45,811 bases of DNA from an uncultured Faecalibacterium sp. Lineage in GTDB: Bacteria; Bacillota; Clostridia; Oscillospirales; Ruminococcaceae. The translations under genes and the position numbers were made by a program. The notes under the pieces are model-generated. The model searched no databases. It was not told the origin of the DNA and saw nothing but the letters and a program-made list of their open reading frames with translations. Numbering within the stretch: the stretch's first letter is position 1; every line of letters starts with the position of its first letter. Of the stretch, positions 8,544 to 16,631 are shown piece after piece. Location: the NCBI GenBank assembly GCA_934561485.1, contig CAKTGS010000005.1, positions 1 to 45,811 on the forward strand, given 5' to 3'.

Positions 8544-9389
8544 TTAAATCAGGCCCAGCGCCGCAAACTCTCTGGCAATGCCATCGTCATACACCGAGGG
8601 AGCAATGCGGTCGCAGAGCTTTTTCAGGTGTTCCGAGCCATTGCCCATGCACACGCTGACGCCCACGACATCTGTCATCTGCAGGTCGTTGTCGCTGTCG
8701 CCAAAGCCAATGGTGTCGGACAGCGGCTTGCCCAAATAACGGCAGACCGCCCGGATGCCGGTACCCTTATCAAACTTCCGGTTGATGAGTTCCCCGTTCA
8801 CCATTTCGGCTCCCAGTGCGTCCAGCTTGCTCTCGCAGAATACGAACCGGTCTCCATACAGGCGCTTGGCCTCGTCCAGGTCCTGTTCCTGTTCCGCAAT
8901 GAACACGATCTTGTAGATCGGCTGCCCCCGGTAGTCGCTCAGCGGCTGGATGCTCATGCCGTCCTGCATGGCCTTGCGCCAGCGCTCAGCTTCGCTGTTC
9001 ACAGCCCCCGCCGGCTTTTCGGTAAAGTTCCAGCGCTGGATCATCTGCATTCCGCCAAAGGTCTCGTCTTTGGCTTCCAGCGTGCACTCCACGCCATGGC
9101 GCTCCAGCGCCGCCTGCACCCCGGCAGCCAGCTCCGGCTCCATGGGAATATCCACCAGCACCTGCCCGTCACACAGCACATAGCCGCCTGCGCTGCACAC
9201 CGCACCGTCAAAGCAGTCGTGGCCCAGCAGGGGCGCGGTCATACGGTGGTTGCGCCCGGTGCACAAAAACAGTTTGTGCCCGTTGGCCTTGGCACGGTAC
9301 AGCGCCTCCAGCGTGCTCTGGGGCACCAGCATATCGCCCGGCGGCAGCAGAGTGCCGTCAATGTCCAGAAAAATCAGTTTTTGCTCCAT
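8544..9389 (-). CDS. Cof-type HAD-superfamily phosphatase
   Basis: A 281-residue HAD IIB hydrolase that dephosphorylates small phosphorylated metabolites. Motif I is LIFLDIDGTLLPPGD at the N-terminus, with the nucleophile and the acid/base Asp. Motif II lies in LFLCTGRN. Motifs III/IV are in the lysine-containing GTGIRAVCRYLG and IGFGDSDNDLQM. The large insert between motifs II and III is the type IIB cap that sets substrate choice, and it cannot be read from sequence. AGAGGAG precedes the ATG. The gene follows the LacI-type regulator by 12 nt, so the substrate is probably tied to whatever sugar-like effector the regulator senses. Confidence 0.92.
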   Translation of the reverse strand: MEQKLIFLDIDGTLLPPGDMLVPQSTLEALYRAKANGHKLFLCTGRNHRMTAPLLGHDCFDGAVCSAGGYVLCDGQVLVDIPMEPELAAGVQAALERHGVECTLEAKDETFGGMQMIQRWNFTEKPAGAVNSEAERWRKAMQDGMSIQPLSDYRGQPIYKIVFIAEQEQDLDEAKRLYGDRFVFCESKLDALGAEMVNGELINRKFDKGTGIRAVCRYLGKPLSDTIGFGDSDNDLQMTDVVGVSVCMGNGSEHLKKLCDRIAPSVYDDGIAREFAALGLI

Positions 9390-9401
9390 CGTTTTCTCCT
9401 C

Positions 9402-10391
9402 TCAGATGGAGCCGCGCTCCACCACACTGTAGCCAAGGGTCATCTGCCGCACCGGGCCGCGCTGTTCCGGCTGTTCCAGCATCTGCAGCAGCATTCGGGC
9501 CGCTTCGGCCCCCACCTGCTTCTGATAAAACCGCACTGTGGTCAGCCCCGGCTCGATCACGCTGCCCATCCAGCTGTCCCCAATGCCGGCCAGGCTCACA
9601 TCCTGGCCCACACGGCGGCGGGCGGCCCTGAGGGCGCGCATGGCCCCCAGCGCCACAGTATCGGTCACGCAGACCACACCATCCAGCTCGGGGCAACAGG
9701 CCAGCAGTTCCACCATGCAGCGCTCGCCTTCCTCCATGGTAAAGGCATTGCAGCAAAGGCGCGGCAGGCTCTCGGCCGGCTGGCCTGCAGCCTGCAAAGC
9801 ATCCTGCACACCCAGGCGGCGGGCCAGACCGGCGGCCTGGTCCCGCTCGGTGCCGCCAATGTACACCAGCTTTTTGCGGCCGCGGGCCAGCATCCGCTGT
9901 GCCAGCTCCCGGGCCGCGCTGCGGTCATCGTTGTACACGCAGGGCACCTCGGGGAAGTGCTGGCCCGTGACCACCAACGGCACCCTGCAGGTCTGAAAAG
10001 CCTGCGCCAGCTGCGGGCTGTAGTAGCTGCCCATCAGGATGATGCCCGCCACGTGGTTGTGCTGCATGGCGGCAAGGTAGCCCAGCTCCCGCTGCTCGTC
10101 CAGTTCTGTGTTGCCCAGCAGCATCAGGTAATTGCGGGTATCCAGCTCTTCGGCAATGCCCGCTGTGATCTGCCCCACAGACTGGGAGCTGATGCTGGGG
10201 GCGATCACGCCCACCTGATGCATCCGCCCGGTGCGCAGGGTCTGTGCAGCTGCATCCGGCCGGTAGCCGGTCTTTTCCACTACGGCATGGATCGCTGCGC
10301 GCTTCTGCTCGCTGAGCGGCCCGCCGTTGAGGTACCGGCTGACCGCCGCACTGGATACCCCTGCCATTCTGGCAATATCACTGATGGTCAT
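9402..10391 (-). CDS. LacI/GalR-family transcriptional regulator
   Basis: A 329-residue repressor. The N-terminal helix-turn-helix and hinge helix read TISDIARMAGVSSAAVSRYLNGG...RPDAAAQTLRTGR, the standard LacI DNA-binding head. The rest is a periplasmic-binding-protein-like sensor domain (VGVIAPSIS, MLLGNTELDEQRELGYL, VPLVVTGQHFPEVPCVYNDD) that usually binds a sugar or nucleoside. It is first in an operon with the HAD phosphatase and no transporter or catabolic gene is adjacent, so the ligand is unknown. A LacI-type palindrome sits just downstream of its own promoter, which points to autoregulation. Confidence 0.93.
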   Translation of the reverse strand: MTISDIARMAGVSSAAVSRYLNGGPLSEQKRAAIHAVVEKTGYRPDAAAQTLRTGRMHQVGVIAPSISSQSVGQITAGIAEELDTRNYLMLLGNTELDEQRELGYLAAMQHNHVAGIILMGSYYSPQLAQAFQTCRVPLVVTGQHFPEVPCVYNDDRSAARELAQRMLARGRKKLVYIGGTERDQAAGLARRLGVQDALQAAGQPAESLPRLCCNAFTMEEGERCMVELLACCPELDGVVCVTDTVALGAMRALRAARRRVGQDVSLAGIGDSWMGSVIEPGLTTVRFYQKQVGAEAARMLLQMLEQPEQRGPVRQMTLGYSVVERGSI

Positions 10392-10425
10392 GGCTTTGCT
10401 TGCTCCCTCTGTGCTGTGCTTTTGG

Positions 10426-10439
10426 TGTAAACGATTTCA
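10426..10439 (-). promoter_or_regulatory. LacI-family/cre-type operator in front of the LacI regulator
   Basis: On the minus strand the site reads TGAAATCGTTTACA, which fits every position of TGWAANCGNTNWCA with the central CG. It lies just after the predicted transcription start (about +8 to +21), where a bound repressor would block elongation. The binder may be the regulator itself or a CcpA-like protein. Confidence 0.75.
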
Positions 10440-10452
10440 GCTTCTCCGCTTT

Positions 10453-10481
10453 ATTATACGTCCCTTTGGCACATCCTTCAA
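10453..10481 (-). promoter_or_regulatory. sigmaA promoter of the LacI-HAD operon
   Basis: Minus-strand TTGAAG (10476-10481), a 17-base spacer and TATAAT (10453-10458). It sits between the HEPN-like gene and the regulator and is followed by the operator. Confidence 0.88.
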
Positions 10482-10561
10482 GGGGCTTTATTCCCGTTTT
10501 GTCCCGGGATGCTCCCCGCATTTTTATTGCTTGTGCACAAGAAGCCGCAAATTCCGTCCTG

Positions 10562-11326
10562 TTACTGCGCCCCGCCCATGGTAACTGCCCGGAACAGCAG
10601 CCCCAGCACCAGCACAACCAGCAGAACCGCCAGAATGGTCCGATCCTTTGCGGCTCTTTTCTTCTGCTGCCGGCCGCGGGCCGTGCTGCGGCTCCGGGTG
10701 CCGGGATCTGCCCGGCTGCCGGAGCGGGAAGCCGACCCGCTCTTGGCGGTGCGGGGCTTTGCGGTGCGGGCGGCAGCCTTTGCTTCCGGTGCGTGGCTGC
10801 GCCCGGCCGAAGGCTCCCGTGCGCCGCACCGCTCCAGGAACTGCTCGGCTTCCCGGTAATACTGCGCCAGCTCCGTCTCCCGGAAAGCGGTGCCCGCATA
10901 CCCTTCTTCCAGGCTCTCGACCGCCTCGTTGAACAGCAGTGCAGCCTGGGCTGCATCCTGCACATCCGCCGCGTGGGCCGCCGCATTGCGGGCCGTGCGC
11001 ACAGCGTTGCAGGCGCGGCGGGCCGCTGCCGGGCGGGCAGTGTTCCCCAGCAGATCCAGGGGCCGGGCTGCGTCCTTTTCGGGGTCCAGCAGCACCCGCA
11101 TACACAGGGTGGTATCCAGCTGCTGCCAGCTGTTTTTGCCGCTCAGGTCCGGCATCCGGTCGTAGTAATCCGGGCTTTCCTTCTGGCGCTGCGCTATATG
11201 CCGGAGCAATGCATCCAGGCTGTGGCTGCCCGGCTTTTGCTCCCAATGCCAGCGCAGCAGCCTGCGGCTGATCTCATCGCAGGCTGCCTTGATCTCAAAT
11301 GCAGCTTGTAATGCTTCGTCCTGCAT
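10562..11326 (-). CDS. Membrane-anchored HEPN-like protein
   Basis: A 254-residue protein that I do not recognise as a named gene. The ATG at 11326 follows AGGAGA; the frame stays open upstream only through a terminator. Residues 1-145 are helical and contain WQQLDTTLCMRVLL and then RTARNAAAHA. The Arg113-Asn114-x3-His118 pattern matches the RX4-6H motif of HEPN domains (Swt1-like/DUF4145-like), many of which bind or cut RNA. Residues 170-228 are a very basic Arg/Lys/Ser/Ala linker, and 230-247 form one hydrophobic helix near the C-terminus, so the domain would face the cytoplasm as a tail-anchored protein. The gene lies downstream of the zinc-ribbon membrane protein, past a terminator. The HEPN assignment is by motif and is moderately certain; the function is unknown. 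Confidence 0.6.
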   Translation of the reverse strand: MQDEALQAAFEIKAACDEISRRLLRWHWEQKPGSHSLDALLRHIAQRQKESPDYYDRMPDLSGKNSWQQLDTTLCMRVLLDPEKDAARPLDLLGNTARPAAARRACNAVRTARNAAAHAADVQDAAQAALLFNEAVESLEEGYAGTAFRETELAQYYREAEQFLERCGAREPSAGRSHAPEAKAAARTAKPRTAKSGSASRSGSRADPGTRSRSTARGRQQKKRAAKDRTILAVLLVVLVLGLLFRAVTMGGAQ

Positions 11327-11355
11327 AATGGTTCTCCTTTGCCTTTCTGTCTGTG

Positions 11356-11388
11356 CAAAAAGCGGAGGAAGCGTTTTGCCTCCTCCGC
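11356..11388 (-). terminator. Intrinsic terminator after the zinc-ribbon gene
   Basis: On the minus strand an 8-bp GC stem (11381-11388 with 11362-11369) and 11-nt loop are followed by five T (11357-11361). It lies between the zinc-ribbon gene and the HEPN-like gene, so the latter depends on read-through or on a promoter I could not identify. Confidence 0.85.
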
Positions 11389-11402
11389 CCAAGCGGTTGT
11401 TA

Positions 11403-12440
11403 TTACAGCAAGAACTGGTAGTAGATGAAGCCGCACAGGGCCACACCGGCGCACACAATGGCGGTAATGGGCGGTACCCAGCGGATCAGCGTTTCGGCCA
11501 CACCATCGCGCTCATCCTCATCGTCCTCATCTTCGTCCTCGTAATATTCCTCGTCCGGCTCTTCCCGCACCGGCTGTGCGCGGCGGGAAACCGGCGGAAT
11601 GATCCGGGTGCCTTCCTCTTCTTCATCGGCTTCTTCCGCAGCCGAGCCGGTGCTTGCGCCGCCCAGCACACGGGTGTGCCCGGCGTCATCGGCCAGCGGC
11701 GGGGTCAGCACAGGGCCGGCGGGGCGTGCATCCCCTGCCCCCACGATGCGGGTCGGCTCCTCCTGGGAGGCACCCACAATACGGGTCGGCTCTTCTTCCG
11801 GCACCAGCGGCGTATCCAGAGCGCTGTCGTCCGGGGTCTCCTTCTGCGGCTGCAGCAGGGTGTTCAGGGCGTTTTGCAGCAGGATGCGGTCACAGCCGCA
11901 CTCCGAGCAGTACACCGTATCCTCTTCCTTCGGGTGGAAGGCACCGCAGGCGCAGTACCAGCCGTTTTCAAACACCTGGGGCTGATACTTCAGGTCGGTG
12001 CGGTTCATGCGGCTTTCCAGCGCCTTCTGCAGTTCCGGGGTCAGGCGGCGGGGGGCCGGCAGACGCACACGCTTGATGCCGTCCAAATGCACCACCCGCT
12101 TGCCGTTGTACACGTTGTACAGCGACACATCTACGCTGGTAATGGCCTTGGCCGTGATGAACACGGCATCGTCCATGCCAAACAACTCCCCGGGCTTTAC
12201 TTCCAGGTCGCGGTACTCAAACTCGTCCTCGCACAGGATCACTCCGTCCACGCCTTTGCACTTGAAGTGGACCTCCAGAGCAGTCAGGGTCACGCGGGAA
12301 ATATTCTTAAAGGTCAGGCAGACGGCGTTTTCGCCGCTGACATCGCCCCGCAGCAGCTCCACGCAGACAAACTGCACCGGGCTGCCGGGGGTATAATAGT
12401 TGGCACGGGTTCTGGCCACCGGGTTAAAATTTTCCTCCAC
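11403..12440 (-). CDS. Zinc-ribbon membrane protein with acidic linker and TR[IV] repeats
   Basis: A 345-residue protein of unknown function. Translation starts at GTG (12440), 8 nt after AAAGGAG. Residues 20-125 look like a beta-rich domain. Residues 161-185 form a zinc ribbon (WYCAC...YCSECGCDR; Cys163, 165, 178, 181/183). Residues 200-315 are disordered and acidic, with four short repeats: EPTRIVGA at 217 and 228, HTRVLGG at 255 and GTRII at 277. A poly-Asp/Glu patch precedes a C-terminal membrane helix (about 322-342). The Thr-Arg-hydrophobic repeats in an acidic context resemble sites phosphorylated by Ser/Thr kinases and bound by FHA domains, but that is inference. The gene is the last of the dnaB-tilS-hpt-ftsH run, 21 nt after ftsH. 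Confidence 0.85.
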   Translation of the reverse strand: MEENFNPVARTRANYYTPGSPVQFVCVELLRGDVSGENAVCLTFKNISRVTLTALEVHFKCKGVDGVILCEDEFEYRDLEVKPGELFGMDDAVFITAKAITSVDVSLYNVYNGKRVVHLDGIKRVRLPAPRRLTPELQKALESRMNRTDLKYQPQVFENGWYCACGAFHPKEEDTVYCSECGCDRILLQNALNTLLQPQKETPDDSALDTPLVPEEEPTRIVGASQEEPTRIVGAGDARPAGPVLTPPLADDAGHTRVLGGASTGSAAEEADEEEEGTRIIPPVSRRAQPVREEPDEEYYEDEDEDDEDERDGVAETLIRWVPPITAIVCAGVALCGFIYYQFLL

Positions 12441-12461
12441 GACACTCGCTCCTTTCAGCGT

Positions 12462-14591
12462 TTAATCCTCAGCTTTCGGGGTTTCCTCTGCCGGAGCATC
12501 CACCGGCATCTGCTCGGCCTGCTGGGCAGGTTCGGCAGGCTGCGCCTGCTCTGCCGGCTCTGCAGCTTCCGCCTGTTCTGCAGTTTCGGCCTGCACGGTC
12601 CGGGCCGGTTCCTCACCTTCACGCAGGGGCAGTTTGCCGCCAGCCATAATGGTGTTGAACTCCTGCTCGTTGAGCTTCTCGCGCTCCATCAGAGCCTGGG
12701 CCAGCGCGTGCAGCTGGTCAATGTGCTCGGTCAGGGTGCGGCGGCAGGTCTCATAGGCTTCGTCAATGATATCCCGCATTTCGCCGTCAATTTCGGCTGC
12801 GGTGGTCTCGCTGTAGCCTTTGCCCTGGCCAATGTCACGGCCCAGGAAGGTCTCCTCCTGCGAGGTGCCGTACACCACGGGGCCGAGCCGCTCCGAGAAG
12901 CCATACTTGGTGATCATCTGGCGGGCAATGTTGGTAGCCTGCTGCAGGTCGTTGGAAGCACCGGTGGAGATGTCGTCCAGGATCAGCTGCTCGGCCACAC
13001 GGCCGCCCAGGCTGGACACAATGTCCTCGAACATTTCGCCCTTGGTCACATAGCTGCGGTCTTTTTCAGGCAGGTACATGGTGTAGCCGCCGGCCTGGCC
13101 GCGCGGAATGATGGTGATCTCATGCACGCGGGGGTGGTGCTTGCAGTAGAAGCCCGCCACCGCATGGCCTGCCTCGTGGTAGGCGGTGAGCTTTTTCTCT
13201 TCCGGGGTGACCACGCGGCTCTTCTTTTCGGGACCGGCCATCACCTTCATAGATGCTTCCTCAATGTCCTCCATGGTAATGGCCTTGCGGCTGCGGCGGG
13301 CAGCCAGCAGAGCGGCCTCATTGACCAGGTTTTCCAGGTCAGCACCGGCAAAACCGGCGGTACGCTGGGCAATCACCTTGAGGGACACATCCGGTGCCAG
13401 AGGCTTGTTCTTCGTGTGGACACGCAGGATCTCTTCGCGGCCCTTCACATCCGGCAGGCCCACATACACCTGGCGGTCAAAACGGCCGGGACGCAGCAGA
13501 GCCTTATCCAGGATATCTGCACGGTTGGTGGCAGCCATGACAATGATGCCATCGTTGGCTTCAAAGCCGTCCATTTCCACCAGCAGCTGGTTCAGCGTCT
13601 GTTCCCGTTCATCGTGGCCGCCGCCCAGGCCGGCACCGCGCTGACGGCCCACTGCATCAATCTCATCAATGAAGATGATGCAGGGCATCGTCTTTTTGGC
13701 TTTGTCGAACAGGTCACGCACACGGGATGCGCCCACGCCGACATACATTTCCACAAAGTCCGAGCCGGAGATGGAGTAGAACGGCACACCGGCCTCACCG
13801 GCACAGGCACGGGCCAGCAGGGTCTTGCCGGTACCCGGAGGGCCTACCAGTAGCACGCCGTGGGGGATGCGGGCACCCAGAGAGTTGAACTTGTCGGGGC
13901 TTTTCAGGAACTCCACAACTTCCTTCAGCTCTTCCTTTTCTTCGTCCTCACCGGCCACATCGGCAAAGGTAGCCGTCTTTTTGTTTTCGTGCTCGTCCTT
14001 CACCTTGGCCTTGCCCACGTTCATGATGCCGCCGCCGGCACCGCCGCCGCGCATCATGGAGAACAGCAGGAAGCCGGTGCAGCCCAGCATGGCCAGATAG
14101 AACAGGATCTCCATCCAGGGGATGCTCTCCTTGACCGGGGTATAATCATACTCCATGGGAGCGTCCGGATTTGCGGCATCGTAGGCCTGGATATAATCGT
14201 TGACATACTTGACGAACATAGAGGCATAGGGCAGGCGGTAGCGCACTGTCACCGTGCCATCGCTGTTTTTCTGGGTGCTGGTGCTGTCTGTAGAAGAAGA
14301 GGACAGCATTCCGCTCAGCAGCCCGCCGGTGGACTGGGTCGTGCTCTGGGCTGTGGTGTCCGGCAGCGCGATCTTGCCCTCCTTCAGGTTCATGGTCAGC
14401 ACGCCGGTGTTGAGGTCCAGCGTGAACTTGGTCACCTGCAGGTTTTCAAAGTACTGCACCGCTGTGGAATAGGCCATGGAGGACGAGCTGCTGCTGTCGC
14501 CGCTGCCGCCCAGCACCGACCACACCATCAGCACGGCGGCCAGCACCAGTGCCAGGATCAGCGGGTTCAAGCGAGGTTTCTTTGGTTGCAA
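12462..14591 (-). CDS. ftsH: ATP-dependent zinc metalloprotease FtsH
   Basis: A 709-residue membrane AAA protease that removes misassembled membrane proteins and short-lived regulators. There is a membrane helix at about 10-28, an extracytoplasmic domain with a Ser-rich stretch, and a second helix at about 160-180. The AAA module has Walker A GPPGTGKT (250-257) and Walker [12 protein letters not shown], and the zinc site is HEAGH (472-476). The C-terminal 45 residues are a low-complexity Ala/Glu/Gln/Pro tail longer than usual. Translation starts at TTG (14591) with GGAG upstream; no ATG gives the first membrane helix. It follows hpt by 40 nt in the conserved tilS-hpt-ftsH order. Confidence 0.97.
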   Translation of the reverse strand: MQPKKPRLNPLILALVLAAVLMVWSVLGGSGDSSSSSSMAYSTAVQYFENLQVTKFTLDLNTGVLTMNLKEGKIALPDTTAQSTTQSTGGLLSGMLSSSSTDSTSTQKNSDGTVTVRYRLPYASMFVKYVNDYIQAYDAANPDAPMEYDYTPVKESIPWMEILFYLAMLGCTGFLLFSMMRGGGAGGGIMNVGKAKVKDEHENKKTATFADVAGEDEEKEELKEVVEFLKSPDKFNSLGARIPHGVLLVGPPGTGKTLLARACAGEAGVPFYSISGSDFVEMYVGVGASRVRDLFDKAKKTMPCIIFIDEIDAVGRQRGAGLGGGHDEREQTLNQLLVEMDGFEANDGIIVMAATNRADILDKALLRPGRFDRQVYVGLPDVKGREEILRVHTKNKPLAPDVSLKVIAQRTAGFAGADLENLVNEAALLAARRSRKAITMEDIEEASMKVMAGPEKKSRVVTPEEKKLTAYHEAGHAVAGFYCKHHPRVHEITIIPRGQAGGYTMYLPEKDRSYVTKGEMFEDIVSSLGGRVAEQLILDDISTGASNDLQQATNIARQMITKYGFSERLGPVVYGTSQEETFLGRDIGQGKGYSETTAAEIDGEMRDIIDEAYETCRRTLTEHIDQLHALAQALMEREKLNEQEFNTIMAGGKLPLREGEEPARTVQAETAEQAEAAEPAEQAQPAEPAQQAEQMPVDAPAEETPKAED

Positions 14592-14631
14592 AAAAAATCA
14601 ACTCCAGTTCTGGATGAAATTTGGTGGAAAC

Positions 14632-15180
14632 TTACTTTGCGTAAATTTCGGGTTTCAGAACGCCCACGTAGGGCAGATTGCGGTATTTTTCATCGTAGTC
14701 CAGGCCATAGCCCACCACGAACTCGTCCGGCACCTGGAAGCCCTCGTAGTCGGGCTGGATGTCGGCCTTGCGGCGGCTGGGTTTGTCCAGGATGGTGCAG
14801 ATCTTGACGGAATTGGGATTGCGCATCTTGAGCATGGGCACCAGTTTCGAGAGGGTCACACCGGTGTCCAGGATGTCCTCCACGATCAGCACGTCCTTAC
14901 CGGACAGGTCACCGTCCAGGTCCTTGATGATCTTGACCAGGCCGCTGGTGGTGGTGTTGCTGCCGCCGTAGCTGGAAACGACCATGAAGTCGATGCTGCA
15001 GGGAATGGTCACAGCGCGCATCAGGTCGGCCATAAAAACCACCGACCCTTTCAGGATGGACACCAGCACCAGGTTGGTGCCTGCATAGTCCTTGCTGATC
15101 CGGGCACCCAGCTCAGCCACCTTTGCCTTCAGCTCTTCTTCCGAGACCAGAACGGTCTTGATATCATCATTCATGCTCAT
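14632..15180 (-). CDS. hpt: Hypoxanthine phosphoribosyltransferase
   Basis: A 182-residue purine salvage enzyme that makes IMP (and usually GMP) from hypoxanthine/guanine and PRPP. The PRPP-binding loop is VLIVEDILDTGVTLSKL; the flexible-loop segment is VVSSYGGSNTTTSG. The C-terminus VVGYGLDYDEKYRNLPYVGVL is typical. The ATG at 15180 is chosen because GGAGG lies 9 nt upstream. It overlaps the end of tilS by 14 nt, indicating translational coupling. Confidence 0.96.
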   Translation of the reverse strand: MSMNDDIKTVLVSEEELKAKVAELGARISKDYAGTNLVLVSILKGSVVFMADLMRAVTIPCSIDFMVVSSYGGSNTTTSGLVKIIKDLDGDLSGKDVLIVEDILDTGVTLSKLVPMLKMRNPNSVKICTILDKPSRRKADIQPDYEGFQVPDEFVVGYGLDYDEKYRNLPYVGVLKPEIYAK

Positions 15181-16627
15181 GATTGTTTTCCTCCATGTTT
15201 TCAATTTCCATCCGCAGGATCTGCGTGGTCATGCTGTCCGGGGCAAGGCCTTCTGCAAAGCCTGCACCGCAGACCCATAGCACCTCACTGCCCGCCGCCA
15301 GCAGCGGCAGTGTGTCCCGCTGCTGTGCCGGAACGCCCGCTTCGTTCATCCATTTGCGCAGCCGGTTGTGCACCTGCCGCCCGGCGGGGCGGTAGATATC
15401 TCCCGGCTGGCGGGTGCGCAAAGCAAGGCCAGCATACAACGTAGTTATTCTAGCATAATCTGCCAGATTTTTTAAGTCTTTTTTATGAACGACCTGTATT
15501 TTTTCTTCAAAATTCCCCAAAAGCACCGCTGCCGTCAGCTTTTTGCCCTCCGGCAGGGCAATTTCGGCCCTGCCGGTGCGCTGCAGCCGGGTACAGAAGT
15601 CCGCCGCTGCTGCGGCATTCCACGCCGCCGGTACGGGCTGCGTCTCCTGCCACAACAAGCCGTTCCCCGCGCAAAAGCGCACCGTTCCAGTCAGCTGCAC
15701 CGCACCGCTGCCGCGCCGCACCAGGCCGCACAGCAGCTGCACGTATTTTTCCTCCGGGTCCCGCACAGGCGCGACCAGCCCATGCAGCGCCGTTTCCAGC
15801 ACAAAGGGGTCTGCCGCAGCCAGCGGCTCCAGCCGCCAGGCTGCCTGCACCGGGGGCCGCAGTGCATCCGAAGGCTGCACCGCCCCCGCCAGCAGCCGGG
15901 CCGCCTGCGCCGCCGCATACTGCTGCGCCCGCTGCGCTTTTTCGCAGAAGGCAGCCAGGTTTTCCACAGCGGCTTCGTTCACGCTCTGCAGTGCCGGCAC
16001 CGCGTGGTGGCGCAGCCGGTTGCGGGCATAATCGTCCGTTTCGTTGGTCTCATCCTGCACCCAGGCCGCACCGCACGCCCGGCAGACTTCTTCGGTCTCC
16101 GCCCGGGTCAGGCAGAGCAGCGGGTGCAGATACCAGCCGTTTTCCGGCCGGATGCCCCCTGCCCCCTGCAGCCCGGTGCCCCGGGCCAGCCGGAACAGCA
16201 GCGTTTCGGCCTGATCATTTGCAGTATGGGCGGTTGCAAGGGCGTCTATCCCCTCTGCGTGCAGCCGTGCAAAACAGGCATGGCGCAGGCGGCGCGCCCA
16301 GTCCTCACTGGCATGGGGCGGCGGTGCACCCACCTCTCCGGCCAGCTCGGCGGCGCGGAACACCCGCAGCGGCACCCCCAGCCCGGCGCAGGCATCCCGC
16401 ACAAAGGCTTCGTCCCGGTCTGCCGCCGCGCCCCGCAGGCCGTGGTTGACGTGGCAGGCCGAGAGGGTGTAGCCGAATTCCGGCTGCAGCGCCTGCAGGA
16501 TGTGCAGCAGGGCCATGCTGTCGGCCCCGCCGGAAACTGCCGCCGCCAGCCGCAGCGGCCGCCCGGGGCAGAGGAGCCGGTTCTGCAGGCAGTAGGCCCG
16601 CACCCGGCCAAAAATATCTTCTTTCAT
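15167..16627 (-). CDS. tilS: tRNA(Ile)-lysidine synthetase
   Basis: A 486-residue enzyme that joins lysine to C34 of the CAU-anticodon isoleucine tRNA, which is essential for reading AUA. The N-terminal PP-loop is AAVSGGADSMALLH. CHVNHGLRG and THTANDQAETLLFRLARGTGLQG are family motifs. The C-terminal domain includes LRTRQPGDIYRPAGRQVHNRLRKWMNEAGVPAQQRDTLPLL (shown in part by RPAGR and KWMNE). The ATG at 16627 sits 4 nt after the dnaB stop; the ribosome site lies inside the dnaB end and is weak. The open frame continues 91 codons upstream inside dnaB but is not coding there. Confidence 0.95.
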   Translation of the reverse strand: MKEDIFGRVRAYCLQNRLLCPGRPLRLAAAVSGGADSMALLHILQALQPEFGYTLSACHVNHGLRGAAADRDEAFVRDACAGLGVPLRVFRAAELAGEVGAPPPHASEDWARRLRHACFARLHAEGIDALATAHTANDQAETLLFRLARGTGLQGAGGIRPENGWYLHPLLCLTRAETEEVCRACGAAWVQDETNETDDYARNRLRHHAVPALQSVNEAAVENLAAFCEKAQRAQQYAAAQAARLLAGAVQPSDALRPPVQAAWRLEPLAAADPFVLETALHGLVAPVRDPEEKYVQLLCGLVRRGSGAVQLTGTVRFCAGNGLLWQETQPVPAAWNAAAAADFCTRLQRTGRAEIALPEGKKLTAAVLLGNFEEKIQVVHKKDLKNLADYARITTLYAGLALRTRQPGDIYRPAGRQVHNRLRKWMNEAGVPAQQRDTLPLLAAGSEVLWVCGAGFAEGLAPDSMTTQILRMEIENMEENNHEHE

Positions 16628-16631
16628 CGGA

